This document shows, piece after piece, positions 10,052 through 18,395 of a stretch of 64,000 nt of DNA. The stretch is taken from assembly GCF_017316185.1 (NCBI RefSeq), contig NZ_JAFLVX010000018.1, forward strand, positions 62,001-126,000. Direction: 5' to 3'. Each line of letters begins with the position of its first letter. Positions within the stretch are counted from its first letter, which is position 1. Position numbers and translations under genes: made by a program. The stretch comes from Candidatus Vagococcus giribetii. Lineage in GTDB: Bacteria; Bacillota; Bacilli; Lactobacillales; Vagococcaceae. The notes under the pieces were generated by a model. That model made no database searches. It was not told where the DNA came from and saw only the letters and a program-made list of their open reading frames with translations.

Positions 10052-11236
10052 ATGAAAAATAGAAATAGGATGCTCTATTTGGCAATAATGAACTTGTTCA
10101 TTGTTTTTCTCGGGACAGGATTAGTTATTCCTGTTATGCCAATGTTACAAGAGTCAATGCATTTAACAGGTACAACAATGGGTTTGTTAGTGTCTGTCTT
10201 TGCTATTTTCCAATTAGTAGCGTCACCAATAACAGGTATTATTTCTGATAAATTTGGCCGAAAGAAACTAATCGCAATCGGTATGGCGATCTTTTCTATT
10301 TCAGAATTAATATTTGGTTTAGGACACACAGTTAGTTGGCTATACTTTTCAAGAGCTTTAGGTGGGATTGCAGCTGCACTTATTATGCCATCTGTTACAG
10401 CTTATGTAGCTGACGTTACAACAATTGAAGAAAGACCTAAGTCAATGGGCTTGGTTTCAGCAGCCATTAGTGGTGGCTTTATCATTGGACCTGGATTAGG
10501 TGGATTTATTGCTAATTTTGGAATGAGAGTTCCTTTTTTTGTGGCTTCATTTATTGGATTAGTAGGATGTATACTAGCCATTCTAATCTTAAAAGAGCCA
10601 GAGAAAAAAGTTGTTCATGGGCAATCCGTGGAGAAAGGCTCATTCATGGAAGTTATTAAAAATCCAGCCTTCACTTTTCCATTTGTAGTCATTTTGATTT
10701 CGTCATTTGGCTTACAAGCCTTTGAGTCAATATATAGCATTATGGCCGTTATAAATTTTGGCTTCTCAACAACAGAGATTGCCATGATTATCACAGTGAG
10801 TGGTTCCTTAGCTTTAGTATTCCAAATTGTTTTCTTTGATGGCATCATTAAATTACTCGGCGAGGTAGGACTAATTAGAATTTCCTTTTTCGCAAGCGCT
10901 ATTTTTGTTGGTGTTATTGCTATTACAGAAAGCAACTGGGTTGTTATTCTATCGACTTTCATCGTTTTCTTAGCTTTTGACTTATTACGCCCAGCAATTA
11001 CAACGTATTTATCTAAGCGAGCAGGAACTATGCAAGGAACAGTGAATGGCTTGAATTCAACATTTACTAGTTTTGGTAATATTTTTGGACCAATGGTAGC
11101 AGGATCATTATTTGATATTAATCATTTTTATCCTTACTATGTCTCTGCCATTATTTTACTGATTACTGCCTTTTTATCCCTTTTATGGAAGAAAGATGTT
11201 ATAGTATCAGAAACAGTTTTACAAGAAGAAGGTTAA
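10052..11236 (+). CDS. MFS multidrug efflux transporter, NorA/EmeA-like
   Basis: 394 residues with about 12 membrane helices. The start (LFIVFLGTGLVIPVMPML), motif A (GIISDKFGRKKLI at about 66-78) and motif C-like GGFIIGPGLGGFIANFG resemble NorA of Staphylococcus, Bmr of Bacillus and EmeA of Enterococcus faecalis. Those are proton-driven pumps for fluoroquinolones, dyes and quaternary cations. Ribosome site AAAGGGAGG. Single gene with its own terminator. The second MFS exporter in this window, only distantly similar to the first. Orthology to EmeA is inferred, so no symbol is assigned. Confidence 0.85.
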   Translation: MKNRNRMLYLAIMNLFIVFLGTGLVIPVMPMLQESMHLTGTTMGLLVSVFAIFQLVASPITGIISDKFGRKKLIAIGMAIFSISELIFGLGHTVSWLYFSRALGGIAAALIMPSVTAYVADVTTIEERPKSMGLVSAAISGGFIIGPGLGGFIANFGMRVPFFVASFIGLVGCILAILILKEPEKKVVHGQSVEKGSFMEVIKNPAFTFPFVVILISSFGLQAFESIYSIMAVINFGFSTTEIAMIITVSGSLALVFQIVFFDGIIKLLGEVGLIRISFFASAIFVGVIAITESNWVVILSTFIVFLAFDLLRPAITTYLSKRAGTMQGTVNGLNSTFTSFGNIFGPMVAGSLFDINHFYPYYVSAIILLITAFLSLLWKKDVIVSETVLQEEG

Positions 11237-11250
11237 TTCCTTCTTTTTTT
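11224..11250 (+). terminator. Terminator overlapping the end of the MFS exporter gene
   Basis: GAAGAAGG (11225-11232) pairs with CCTTCTTT (11239-11246) and is followed by T7; the left arm contains the last codons. Confidence 0.7.
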
Positions 11251-11274
11251 ATTATCTAGAAATGAGGGAGTTGT

Positions 11275-11991
11275 ATGGAAAAGAGTTATACGAAAGGGTA
11301 TGAAACCTTTAAAGAAGGAGTTATTGCCTGTATTCCAACTATTTTAGGCTATTTTGGAATCGGGATCGCTGCGGGAATTTTAGGGAAAAATGCTGGTTTA
11401 TCTGTTTTTTCTATCGTGTTGATGGCGGGAATCATCTACGGTGGAAGTTCTCAATTTATTATTATTGGTATGTTAATGACGAACAGTCCGATTTCAGCTA
11501 TTATTTTTACTACGTTTTTGGTAAATGCACGCCACTTTTTGATGAGTCTATCTGTTTCTGAGTATTTTAGAGACTTTTCAATGGGGAAATCAATTGGTAT
11601 TGGCTCTCTTTTAACAGATGAATCATATGGTGTTTTAATGACACAAATCATGACAGGGAAACAAGTGTCCTTTAATTGGATTAACGGCTTGAACATTACA
11701 GCTTATGTGGTTTGGATTGCCTCTAACTTCCTAGGAGCGCTATTAGGAAACTTAATCCCTAATCCAGAACAATTAGGTTTAGATTTTGCTTTAGTAGCCA
11801 TGTTTATTGGTTTAGTAGTACTGCAAATTCAAGGAGAATTAAAGGTAAGAAGAACGAAAACCTTACTAATTCTCTTAAGTGTGGTTATGAGTGTGTATGT
11901 GTTGTCTAACTTAATAAGTCTTGAAATTAGTGTCTTAATAGCAACATTAATTGGATGTGGAATCGGGGTGTTTTTAGATGATGCCAAGTAA
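11275..11991 (+). CDS. azlC: AzlC-family branched-chain amino acid exporter, large subunit
   Basis: 238 residues. Large, many-helix subunit of the AzlCD (LIV-E) family, which exports leucine, isoleucine, valine and analogues. The pattern FGIGIAAG, then AGIIYGGSSQFIIIGM, then LVNARHFLMSLS is the AzlC signature. The next gene, the small subunit AzlD, starts 14 bases before its stop, so the two are translationally coupled. Substrate is inferred from family. It is an interesting companion to the 2-oxo acid dehydrogenase module at 32-43 kb, which may act on branched-chain acids, although the two are far apart. Confidence 0.9.
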   Translation: MEKSYTKGYETFKEGVIACIPTILGYFGIGIAAGILGKNAGLSVFSIVLMAGIIYGGSSQFIIIGMLMTNSPISAIIFTTFLVNARHFLMSLSVSEYFRDFSMGKSIGIGSLLTDESYGVLMTQIMTGKQVSFNWINGLNITAYVVWIASNFLGALLGNLIPNPEQLGLDFALVAMFIGLVVLQIQGELKVRRTKTLLILLSVVMSVYVLSNLISLEISVLIATLIGCGIGVFLDDAK

Positions 11992-12313
11992 GTTAGCGTT
12001 ATTTCTTTTGATAATTGGTTGTGGTATTGTCACGTGGCTTCCTCGAATCATTCCTTTTATCTTGAGTAAAAAAATGAGCTTTTCACCTTTTTGGAAAAAA
12101 TTCTTAACGTACATACCTATGTGTATCCTTACTGCTCTTTTAACACAGAGTTTAATCGTTGTAGAAAAAGGGGCACTTACTCAAATTAATACAGAGAATT
12201 TAGTTGTAGCTATTCCAACTATTATCGTGGCTTTTTTAACAAAGAGTCTTATGTGGACAGTCGTTTTTGGTATGCTAGGAATGACATTGGTACGGTACTT
12301 AGGTCTCTTTTAA
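11978..12313 (+). CDS. azlD: AzlD-family branched-chain amino acid transport protein, small subunit
   Basis: 111 residues with four hydrophobic helices (LALFLLIIGCGIVTWLPRII, the CILTALL segment, IIVAFLTKSLM, and the last LGMTLVRYL). Size, the TWLPR-type motif and overlap with azlC identify the small partner of the AzlCD exporter. Two adjacent ATG codons can start it. Confidence 0.88.
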   Translation: MMPSKLALFLLIIGCGIVTWLPRIIPFILSKKMSFSPFWKKFLTYIPMCILTALLTQSLIVVEKGALTQINTENLVVAIPTIIVAFLTKSLMWTVVFGMLGMTLVRYLGLF

Positions 12314-12336
12314 AACCTAGAGTAGAAGAGCGTTTA

Positions 12337-12362
12337 AAAGCGATTAAAATGCTTTTTTTCTG
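12337..12362 (+). terminator. Weak terminator after azlD
   Basis: AAAAGC and GCTTTT arms separated by about 9 bases, followed by a T run. Short stem, so low confidence. Confidence 0.4.
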
Positions 12363-12371
12363 TTTCTGATA

Positions 12372-12380
12372 TGTTATACT
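12372..12380 (+). promoter_or_regulatory. Extended -10 promoter element of cvfB
   Basis: TGTTATACT at 12372-12380, an extended -10, 27 bases before the preferred cvfB start. Confidence 0.45.
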
Positions 12381-12406
12381 AAATTGAATTTGAAAGGATG
12401 ATTGAA

Positions 12407-13267
12407 ATGAATGAATTACTAGGAAATGTTTGGCACGGTATGATTTTTGATGAAAATGATCATAGTTACTTTGTGCAAAAAAACGGAATAACCTTTCTAT
12501 TGGATAAAGAAGAAGGGGAGCAAACTATTGGTAATATGGTAGAGGGCTTCGCTTACCAAAATCAAAAACAACAAAATCGTTTTACAACAACAATCCCAAC
12601 TATTAGAAAAGGCCACCAAGGCTTTGCTGAAGTGATTGCGTCACGTAAAGATTTAGGGGTGTTTGTTGATATTGGTTTATCTGATAAGGAAATAGTTGTA
12701 TCAATGGATGAATTGCCTGAAATGCGCCAATTATGGCCTAAAAAAGGGGATAAATTACTAGTTAGTTTAAAAACAGATGAAAAAGATCGTATTTGGGCGA
12801 CATTAGCAGATGATGTTGACTTTTTAGCTATGTCAAAACCAGGTATTAAAGAAGAAATGCATAATAAAAATGTGACTGGAACAGTGTATCGCTTAAAATT
12901 AGTAGGTACATTTATGATCACGGAAGAAAATTATATTGGATTTATTCACCCGTCAGAGCGATTTGAAGAGCCTAGATTAGGGGAAGTAGTTAGTGGTCGC
13001 GTAATTGGTGTCCGTCCAGATGGTTTGCTTAATGTGTCGCTAAAACCAAGAGGCTACGAAGTTATCTCTTCAGATGCTCAAATGATTCTAACGTTTTTAG
13101 AGCGTTCTGAAGAAGGAAAGATTCCATTTTCAGATAAATCAACACCAGAAGAAATCAGTAACACTTTTGCTATTAGTAAAGGACAATTTAAACGTGCATT
13201 AGGTTCATTAATGAAAGAAAAATTAGTGACTCAAGAAGATGGTTGGACAATTTTAGTGAAAAAATAG
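12407..13267 (+). CDS. cvfB: CvfB-family S1-like RNA-binding regulator (YitL-like)
   Basis: 286 residues from the second ATG (12407). The first ATG at 12398 directly abuts the AAAGGA ribosome site, so the second has proper spacing. CvfB proteins carry S1-type OB folds and a C-terminal winged helix, bind RNA and affect virulence gene expression in Staphylococcus. Here the blocks GHQGFAEVIASRKDLGVFVD (about 70-90) and GEVVSGRVIGVRPDGLLNVS (about 191-210) are the S1-like parts, and the tail SKGQFKRALGSLMKEKLV is the winged helix. Promoter and terminator-like elements suggest a single-gene unit. Confidence 0.88.
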   Translation: MNELLGNVWHGMIFDENDHSYFVQKNGITFLLDKEEGEQTIGNMVEGFAYQNQKQQNRFTTTIPTIRKGHQGFAEVIASRKDLGVFVDIGLSDKEIVVSMDELPEMRQLWPKKGDKLLVSLKTDEKDRIWATLADDVDFLAMSKPGIKEEMHNKNVTGTVYRLKLVGTFMITEENYIGFIHPSERFEEPRLGEVVSGRVIGVRPDGLLNVSLKPRGYEVISSDAQMILTFLERSEEGKIPFSDKSTPEEISNTFAISKGQFKRALGSLMKEKLVTQEDGWTILVKK

Positions 13268-13286
13268 TCTTTCTAATTGAGAATGA

Positions 13287-13315
13287 TTGCATTTCTTATT
13301 TATATAAATTATAAT
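13287..13315 (+). promoter_or_regulatory. Probable fur promoter
   Basis: TTGCAT (13287-13292) and TATAAT (13310-13315) with a 17-base spacer. The -10 lies inside the left arm of a perfect 12-base inverted repeat (13307-13318 with 13349-13360). A weak PerR-like box (TTATAATCTATATAC, 13309-13323) also covers it. Confidence 0.55.
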
Positions 13316-13352
13316 CTATATACAGTGTTATTCAAGAACACATGAACCTAGA

Positions 13353-13367
13353 TTATAATTATTATAA
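13353..13367 (+). promoter_or_regulatory. Perfect PerR box in the fur leader
   Basis: TTATAATTATTATAA at 13353-13367 matches the PerR consensus TTATAATNATTATAA at every position. It sits between the promoter and the ribosome site (AAAGGAG, 13367-13373). PerR is the peroxide-sensing Fur-family repressor, and in Bacillus subtilis it is known to control fur. The sequence match is direct; PerR control in this organism is inferred. Confidence 0.7.
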
Positions 13368-13385
13368 AAGGAGTGCTTTACTCCC

Positions 13386-13835
13386 ATGGAGAACACAATT
13401 GATTCTTTAAAGAAAATTAAAAAGAAATTGCATGATGCTAGTTATAAGCTAACACCACAAAGGGAAACGACTGTTTTGGTCTTGTTAGAAAATGAGAAAG
13501 ACCATCTATCTGCTGAGGAAATCTATATGCTAGCCAAACTAAAATCACCTGATATTGGATTAGCTACTGTTTACAGAACCTTAGAAATGTTAACAGAGTT
13601 AAAAATATTAGATAAAATTAGTTTTACCGACGGACTTGCGCGTTATGACATGCGTAAAGAAGGGGCAAAGCATTTCCATCACCATCTTCTTTGTTTGGAA
13701 TGTGGGGATATTGAAGAAATCGAAGAGGATCTTCTATTAGATGTAGAAGAATTAGTTGAAGAGAGATTCTCGTTCCAAGTCAGTGATCACCGACTAACTT
13801 TCCACGGTGTTTGTAAAAAATGTCAAAAAAAATAA
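13386..13835 (+). CDS. fur: Ferric uptake regulator Fur
   Basis: 149 residues. Iron-responsive repressor of iron-uptake genes. It matches Bacillus Fur rather than PerR or Zur: SYKLTPQRETTVLVLLENE near the start, GLATVYRTLEMLTEL as the recognition helix (about 57-71), FHHHLLCLECG with the metal-binding histidines and a CxxC (about 97-107), and the second CxxC near the end (CKKC). The RYDMRKEG segment also matches Fur. It is monocistronic, with a PerR box in its leader and a bidirectional terminator downstream. Substitution of PerR for Fur is unlikely given these motifs. Confidence 0.95.
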   Translation: MENTIDSLKKIKKKLHDASYKLTPQRETTVLVLLENEKDHLSAEEIYMLAKLKSPDIGLATVYRTLEMLTELKILDKISFTDGLARYDMRKEGAKHFHHHLLCLECGDIEEIEEDLLLDVEELVEERFSFQVSDHRLTFHGVCKKCQKK

Positions 13836-13866
13836 GCAGGGACTCAATGAGTCGCTGCTTTTTGGT
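13834..13866. terminator. Terminator between fur and tag
   Basis: AAGCAG, mismatch, GACTC, loop AAT, then the pairing arm to 13860, followed by T5. It overlaps the last codons of tag on the other strand, and A-rich sequence on the fur side lets it act both ways. Confidence 0.8.
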
Positions 13867-14416
13867 ATATTGGACATGTTTTTAAATGATCATTGACCAT
13901 ACCAATACTTTGCATAAAGGCATAAACAGTTGTCGGTCCTATAAATTTGAATCCTTTTTTCTTTAAATCTTTTGATATAGTCTCAGCGAGTGGTGTGAAA
14001 TTTGGTACATCTTTAAGGAGTTGATAATCCCCTTGAATAGGCTTGTGATTAACGTAAGACCAAATAAAGTCATCAAAACTACCGTATTCTTTTTGAATCT
14101 CTAAAAATGCTTTAGCATTTGAAACAGTTGCTTTTATTTTTAATTTATTACGGATAATACGTTCATCTAATTGAAGAGCGGCTAATTTGTCGTCTGAGTA
14201 ATGTTGAATAAGATGCGGATCAAAGTCGTCAAAGGCAGCTTTCATGCCTTCTCGTTTGGCTAAAATGGTTGTCCAGCTTAAACCTGCTTGCATGGTTTCT
14301 AGAATAAGCATTTCAAATAGAAGCGTGTCATCATGTAAAGGGAATCCCCAATGTGTATCGTGATACTCTAATTCTAAGTCGCTTCGGTATGCCCATGGGC
14401 ATTTTGTTTTTTCCAA
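13844..14416 (-). CDS. tag: DNA-3-methyladenine glycosylase I
   Basis: About 190 residues. Removes 3-methyladenine from alkylated DNA in base-excision repair. The CPWAYRSD start, YHDTHWGFPLHDD (about 18-30), ETMQAGLSWTTILAKR and FKFIGPTTVYAFMQSIGMVNDH are all Tag signatures, and Cys and His of these motifs plus the final HLKTCP form the family's zinc site. I chose a TTG start (14416) because AAGGAG lies 8 bases before it; the GTG at 14425 overlaps that site. It follows the unknown membrane gene by a few bases and is probably co-transcribed with it. Confidence 0.93.
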   Translation of the reverse strand: MEKTKCPWAYRSDLELEYHDTHWGFPLHDDTLLFEMLILETMQAGLSWTTILAKREGMKAAFDDFDPHLIQHYSDDKLAALQLDERIIRNKLKIKATVSNAKAFLEIQKEYGSFDDFIWSYVNHKPIQGDYQLLKDVPNFTPLAETISKDLKKKGFKFIGPTTVYAFMQSIGMVNDHLKTCPIYQKAATH

Positions 14417-14428
14417 GTAACTCACTCC

Positions 14429-15178
14429 TTAATGTGCTTGATATAAGTCATTAAAATGATAACGATCAATATAAACAGTTGGGTTAACAATGTAGTCTGT
14501 TTTATCAAAGTAAATTAATTGCTCACTGACAAGACCATTAACTAACTCGTATTCAATAGGTATCTGAGCTTGAATCGAAAAAGCTTTATCCTCTCCAAGA
14601 AAGTTAACAGTTGCTAATGCGATTGGTTTTAGTGGTTGTTGTTCGTAAAAACAAGTGATGTTTTTTTTGACTTCAGATGTTTGTTTATCATAAAAATCAA
14701 TGGCTTGTGTTGCTAAGGATTGATTTTCTAGTATTAAGTTGATTTTTCGTGACGATAAAGGTTGTAGCTTGATTAATTCAAATTCTTGATTTAATAAGCG
14801 TTTAGCTTTAGCATCTTTTGAAAAAAAGTTTTGAGTGGCTAACTCAGATAGATGTTCATCTACTTCTTGACATAACAAGTCTTCATTTTGTTTGATTGAT
14901 TTACTAATTGAGTGGTAAACAGGGAGACAAATAATGAAGAAACTGAAGAAAAAGATAATCAAAAAATACATAAAAAAAGCCCACCATGGATTTTTAAAGT
15001 GAATCGTACTAAACATGGCTAAGACAAAAACAATTGGCACATCAATAGCAATTGCCATTTTAAAGAGTAGTTTTTTTTCTTCATAATAATCAGCTAATCT
15101 TTTATAATAATTGTCGTTATTTACATTGATTAATTCAAACAAATGAAGGTTCTCATAATCCTTCAGATTTGGTAACAA
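14429..15178 (-). CDS. Hypothetical protein with two central membrane helices
   Basis: 249 residues starting at a TTG preceded by an AAAGGGTG site. Family not recognised. Residues about 40-60 and 66-90 are strongly hydrophobic (IDVPIVFVLAMFS; WAFFMYFLIIFFFSFFIICL) and form a hairpin. On each side is a soluble part: an N-terminal helical stretch rich in charged residues, and a C-terminal domain of about 150 residues that begins as helices (DEHLSELATQNFFSKDAKAK) and becomes beta-rich. No catalytic motif stands out. It is just upstream of tag with about a dozen bases between, so an operon is likely. No clear link to repair. Confidence 0.7.
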   Translation of the reverse strand: MLPNLKDYENLHLFELINVNNDNYYKRLADYYEEKKLLFKMAIAIDVPIVFVLAMFSTIHFKNPWWAFFMYFLIIFFFSFFIICLPVYHSISKSIKQNEDLLCQEVDEHLSELATQNFFSKDAKAKRLLNQEFELIKLQPLSSRKINLILENQSLATQAIDFYDKQTSEVKKNITCFYEQQPLKPIALATVNFLGEDKAFSIQAQIPIEYELVNGLVSEQLIYFDKTDYIVNPTVYIDRYHFNDLYQAH

Positions 15179-15335
15179 GTTGTCTCACACCCTTTATTTT
15201 GGCAATATATCTATTGTATATTCTCTATAAAAAAAAGTCCATCGGAAAAATTAAAAATAAAGAAACTTGAATGAATAAAGATAGTATTCATTTATAAAAA
15301 CTGATAGAATGAAAAGGCTAAGCGAGGTGCGTTGT

Positions 15336-16232
15336 ATGAAGAGTGATTTAGAAGATTACTTACATTTTTTAAAAATTGAGCGTGGACTATCAGAAAATAC
15401 CATTAAAAGCTATCACCGAGATTTGACTCGTTATTTTAGTTTCTTAGAGTCTCGTGACATAACACAGTGGGATAAGATTGACCGCTATATCGTTTTGGAT
15501 TTTTTAGAGGAGCTAAGAGAAGAAGGTAAATCCTCTACAACAATCATTCGAATGGTATCATCTTTACGAAAATTCCATCAATTTTTAAGACAAGAAAGAA
15601 AAACAGATAATGATCCGATGCAGTACATTGATACGCCTAAAAAAGCGCAGAAATTACCTAAAACTCTTTCCATTAAAGAAGTGGAAAAAATAATTGAAGC
15701 CCCAGATACTAGTGATGTATTAGGTATTAGAGACCGGGCCATTTTAGAAGTCATGTATGCAACTGGTTTACGGGTAACTGAATTGATTTCTCTTAAGCTA
15801 GATGATTTGCACTTATCATTAGGCTTACTGCAGACATTAGGTAAAGGGGATAAAGAGAGAATTATTCCATTGGGAGATGTAGCTATCAAGTGGTTAGAAA
15901 TCTATCTAGAAAATTCACGTCAAGAGTTGTTATATAAGAATAAAAAAGAAAAGCCAACGATTTTATTTTTAAACTATAAAGGAGAAGGTTTTTCTCGTCA
16001 GGGAATATGGAAAAATTTAAAAGTGTATGTCACAGAAGCAGGTATCGAAAAAGATGTCACGCCTCATACACTTAGACATAGTTTTGCCACACATTTACTT
16101 GAAAATGGAGCAGATTTGAGAGTAGTTCAAGAATTGTTAGGTCATGCTGATATTTCTACGACTCAAATTTATACTCATATTAGTAAGAATCGAATGGCAG
16201 ATGTCTACAAAGCCCATTTCCCAAGAGCATAG
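15336..16232 (+). CDS. xerD: Tyrosine recombinase XerD
   Basis: 298 residues from ATG 15336, which follows GAGGTG; an earlier in-frame ATG is not supported. Partner of XerC in resolving chromosome dimers at dif. The N-terminal SAM-like core-binding domain (EDYLHFLKIERGLSENTIKS) precedes the catalytic domain with Arg in ATGLRVTEL (about 155), Lys in GKGDKER, HTLRHS, LGHADIS and the nucleophile Tyr in TQIYTH (about 282). It sits directly before scpA-scpB, as in Bacillus and streptococci, which marks it as the housekeeping enzyme and not a phage integrase. Confidence 0.93.
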   Translation: MKSDLEDYLHFLKIERGLSENTIKSYHRDLTRYFSFLESRDITQWDKIDRYIVLDFLEELREEGKSSTTIIRMVSSLRKFHQFLRQERKTDNDPMQYIDTPKKAQKLPKTLSIKEVEKIIEAPDTSDVLGIRDRAILEVMYATGLRVTELISLKLDDLHLSLGLLQTLGKGDKERIIPLGDVAIKWLEIYLENSRQELLYKNKKEKPTILFLNYKGEGFSRQGIWKNLKVYVTEAGIEKDVTPHTLRHSFATHLLENGADLRVVQELLGHADISTTQIYTHISKNRMADVYKAHFPRA

Positions 16233-16252
16233 AATAAGGAATGAGCAGCTTA

Positions 16253-16996
16253 ATGAAAGAATTAAATGTAAAATTAGAAATTTTTGAAGGCCCACTTGAT
16301 TTACTCCTTCACTTAATTAAGACTTTAGAGATTGATATTTATGATATTCCTATTTCAGAAATCACTGAACAATATATGTACTACATTCGTTCAATGAAAG
16401 AGCTAGATCTAGAATTAGCAGGGGAATACATTGTTATGGCAGCTACATTAATGTCGATTAAAAGTAAGACCCTATTACCAAAAGTTGAGGTTGAGTATAA
16501 CGATAGTGACTACGAAGAAGAAAATGATCCAAGAGAGCAATTAGTTGCTCAGTTATTGGAGTATCGTAAGTTTAAATACGCAGCTGGTGTCCTTAAAGAA
16601 AAAGAAACAGAACGTGGTAAGTATTACACGAAAGAGGCAACTAATTTAGATGAGTATAGAGATTCAATTGAACCACTTGCTCCAAATCAAGTGACAACCA
16701 TTGATTTGTTTCTTGCATTCAGTGATGTCCTTAATAGAAGACAAGAACTCATGCCAAGGGAAACTAGTATCATTTCAGAAGAATTTAGTATTGAAGACAA
16801 GATATCTGAAATATTAGGTAGATTAACGCCTTTAGCTACAAAGCAAGGCCTGTCTTTTAATTCACTTTTTTACGTATTTACTCGTAATGAAATCGTGACA
16901 ACCTTTATGGCATTACTAGAGCTGATTAAATCTGGAGAAATTGTTGCTAAACAAGCGACATCAATCGATCCAATTGTGTTGTACAAGAAATACTAA
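16253..16996 (+). CDS. scpA: Segregation and condensation protein A
   Basis: About 247 residues. Kleisin subunit that links the Smc dimer and ScpB in the bacterial condensin. The first part, KLEIFEGPLDLLLHLIKTLEIDIYDIPI, is the conserved Smc-neck-binding kleisin start, and the C-terminal winged helix (LSFNSLFYVFTRNEIVTTFMALLELIKSGEI) binds the Smc head. An ATG 12 bases earlier is possible, but the AAGGA site touches it. The gene starts just after xerD and is followed by scpB after 15 bases. Confidence 0.95.
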   Translation: MKELNVKLEIFEGPLDLLLHLIKTLEIDIYDIPISEITEQYMYYIRSMKELDLELAGEYIVMAATLMSIKSKTLLPKVEVEYNDSDYEEENDPREQLVAQLLEYRKFKYAAGVLKEKETERGKYYTKEATNLDEYRDSIEPLAPNQVTTIDLFLAFSDVLNRRQELMPRETSIISEEFSIEDKISEILGRLTPLATKQGLSFNSLFYVFTRNEIVTTFMALLELIKSGEIVAKQATSIDPIVLYKKY

Positions 16997-17011
16997 GTAA
17001 AGAGGGTTATT

Positions 17012-17614
17012 ATGGAAATTAGCAGTAAAATCGAAGCCCTGTTATTTGTTGCAGGAAACGAAGGATTATCTTTAACGGAAATAGGACATATGCTTCATCT
17101 GCCAACAGGAACAGTCTATGATTTGTTGATGGATTTGAAAAAGGACTATGAGGAATCAGCAACAAGTTCTCTAACAATTCTTGAAGTTGGAGAAAGTTTT
17201 ATGCTGAGTACCAAAAAAGAATTTGCGCCGTTATTAGAGCAATACGCCCGCTCATCAGTTAATCAATCACTTTCTCAAGCTGCGTTAGAGTGTTTATCTA
17301 TTGTTGCCTACAAACAACCGATTACGCGAGTTGAAATCGAAGATTTAAGAGGTGTGCAATCTTCTGGTTCTGTGCAAAAGCTAGTCTCAAGACATTTGAT
17401 TGAAGAAAAATCACGTGTAGACGGTCCAGGTAGAGCTATTCTTTACGGTACAACATCTTATTTTTTAGACTACTTTGGTTTAAAAGATGTTTCAGAATTG
17501 CCACCAATCGATGAGTTAGAAATTGATGCTGAAAAAGAAATACCAAATGATTTGTTTTTTGATCGCTTCAAAGAACAATTTGACAAAATAGAAGAGGAAC
17601 AAGGAGAAGTTTAA
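17012..17614 (+). CDS. scpB: Segregation and condensation protein B
   Basis: 200 residues, tandem winged-helix protein that dimerises and binds ScpA in the Smc condensin complex. The start IEALLFVAGNEGLSLTEIGHML and the motif ALECLSIVAYKQPITRVEIEDLRGVQSSG (about 90-118, only partly quoted here) are ScpB signatures. Its stop is immediately followed by the start codon of rluB, so the two are coupled. The C-terminal acidic tail (FDKIEEEQGEV) is normal for the family. Confidence 0.96.
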   Translation: MEISSKIEALLFVAGNEGLSLTEIGHMLHLPTGTVYDLLMDLKKDYEESATSSLTILEVGESFMLSTKKEFAPLLEQYARSSVNQSLSQAALECLSIVAYKQPITRVEIEDLRGVQSSGSVQKLVSRHLIEEKSRVDGPGRAILYGTTSYFLDYFGLKDVSELPPIDELEIDAEKEIPNDLFFDRFKEQFDKIEEEQGEV

Positions 17615-18334
17615 ATGGAAAGATTACAAAAAGTTATGGCTCATTGCGGAGTCGCTTCAAGACGAAAGTCAGAACAATTAATCATTGATGGTCGTGTGAC
17701 TGTTAATGGAAAAAGAATTACGGAATTAGGATATAAAGTTGGAAATAAGGATCAAATCGAAGTAGATGGGGTTCCTGTCTATCAAGAAGAACCTGTTTAT
17801 TTTGCCTTTTATAAACCACGTGGTGTGATTTCAGCTGTTAGTGATGATAAAAATAGAAAAGTGGTAACAGATTTCTTCCACGGTGTATCAGAGCGTATCT
17901 TCCCAGTGGGACGTCTAGATTATGATACATCTGGTCTAATTATTATGACGAATGATGGTGAATTTGCTAATGCTTTAACCCATCCAAAGCATGAAGTCAA
18001 TAAAACTTACGTAGCAAAAATTAAAGGAACACCTACAAATGATGAGTTAAGACCATTGGCTCGTGGTGTTAAAATTGATGGCAGAAAAACTGCTCCTGCT
18101 CGTTTTAAAGTCCTTTCAAGTGATCGCACAAAAAATACGAGTATTGTTGAATTAATTATTCATGAAGGACGTAATCATCAAGTTAAGAAAATGTTTGAGG
18201 CTGTTGGTTTTCCTGTAATCAAATTAAAAAGAGAAAAAATCGGTCAACTAGATTTAATCGGATTAAGTTCTGGTAAGTACCGTGAGTTAAGCAAAAAAGA
18301 AGTTAGTCAATTGTTAGTCGAAGCTAAGGGATAA
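17615..18334 (+). CDS. rluB: 23S rRNA pseudouridine synthase, RluB family
   Basis: 239 residues. Isomerises a uridine of 23S rRNA (position 2605 in E. coli numbering for RluB). An S4 RNA-binding domain (RLQKVMAHCGVASRRKSEQL, about 2-60) is followed by the synthase domain with the catalytic Asp in GRLDYDTSGL (about 109-118) and the conserved IHEGRNHQVKKMFEAVG block near 185-201. It is the last gene of xerD-scpA-scpB-rluB, the usual Bacillota order, starting right at the scpB stop. Confidence 0.95.
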   Translation: MERLQKVMAHCGVASRRKSEQLIIDGRVTVNGKRITELGYKVGNKDQIEVDGVPVYQEEPVYFAFYKPRGVISAVSDDKNRKVVTDFFHGVSERIFPVGRLDYDTSGLIIMTNDGEFANALTHPKHEVNKTYVAKIKGTPTNDELRPLARGVKIDGRKTAPARFKVLSSDRTKNTSIVELIIHEGRNHQVKKMFEAVGFPVIKLKREKIGQLDLIGLSSGKYRELSKKEVSQLLVEAKG

Positions 18335-18340
18335 AAAAAC

Positions 18341-18368
18341 TTGAAAAACTTTTTCACTGATGTATAAT
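18341..18368 (+). promoter_or_regulatory. Promoter of the FMN riboswitch-ribU unit
   Basis: TTGAAA (18341-18346) and TATAAT (18363-18368), 16 bases apart, about 27 bases before the riboswitch. Confidence 0.7.
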
Positions 18369-18395
18369 TGAGTTGTAAAAAAAAATAAAAAAAGG

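Noticed and set aside
10615-10962. Minus-strand frame of 115 codons inside the NorA-like gene
   Set aside because: Shadow of a well-supported membrane protein gene; no start signals.
15336-16232. Tyrosine recombinase as a sign of an integrated element
   Set aside because: It is followed by scpA, scpB and rluB, as in many Bacillota, and reads as XerD; no att-like duplication or phage genes nearby.
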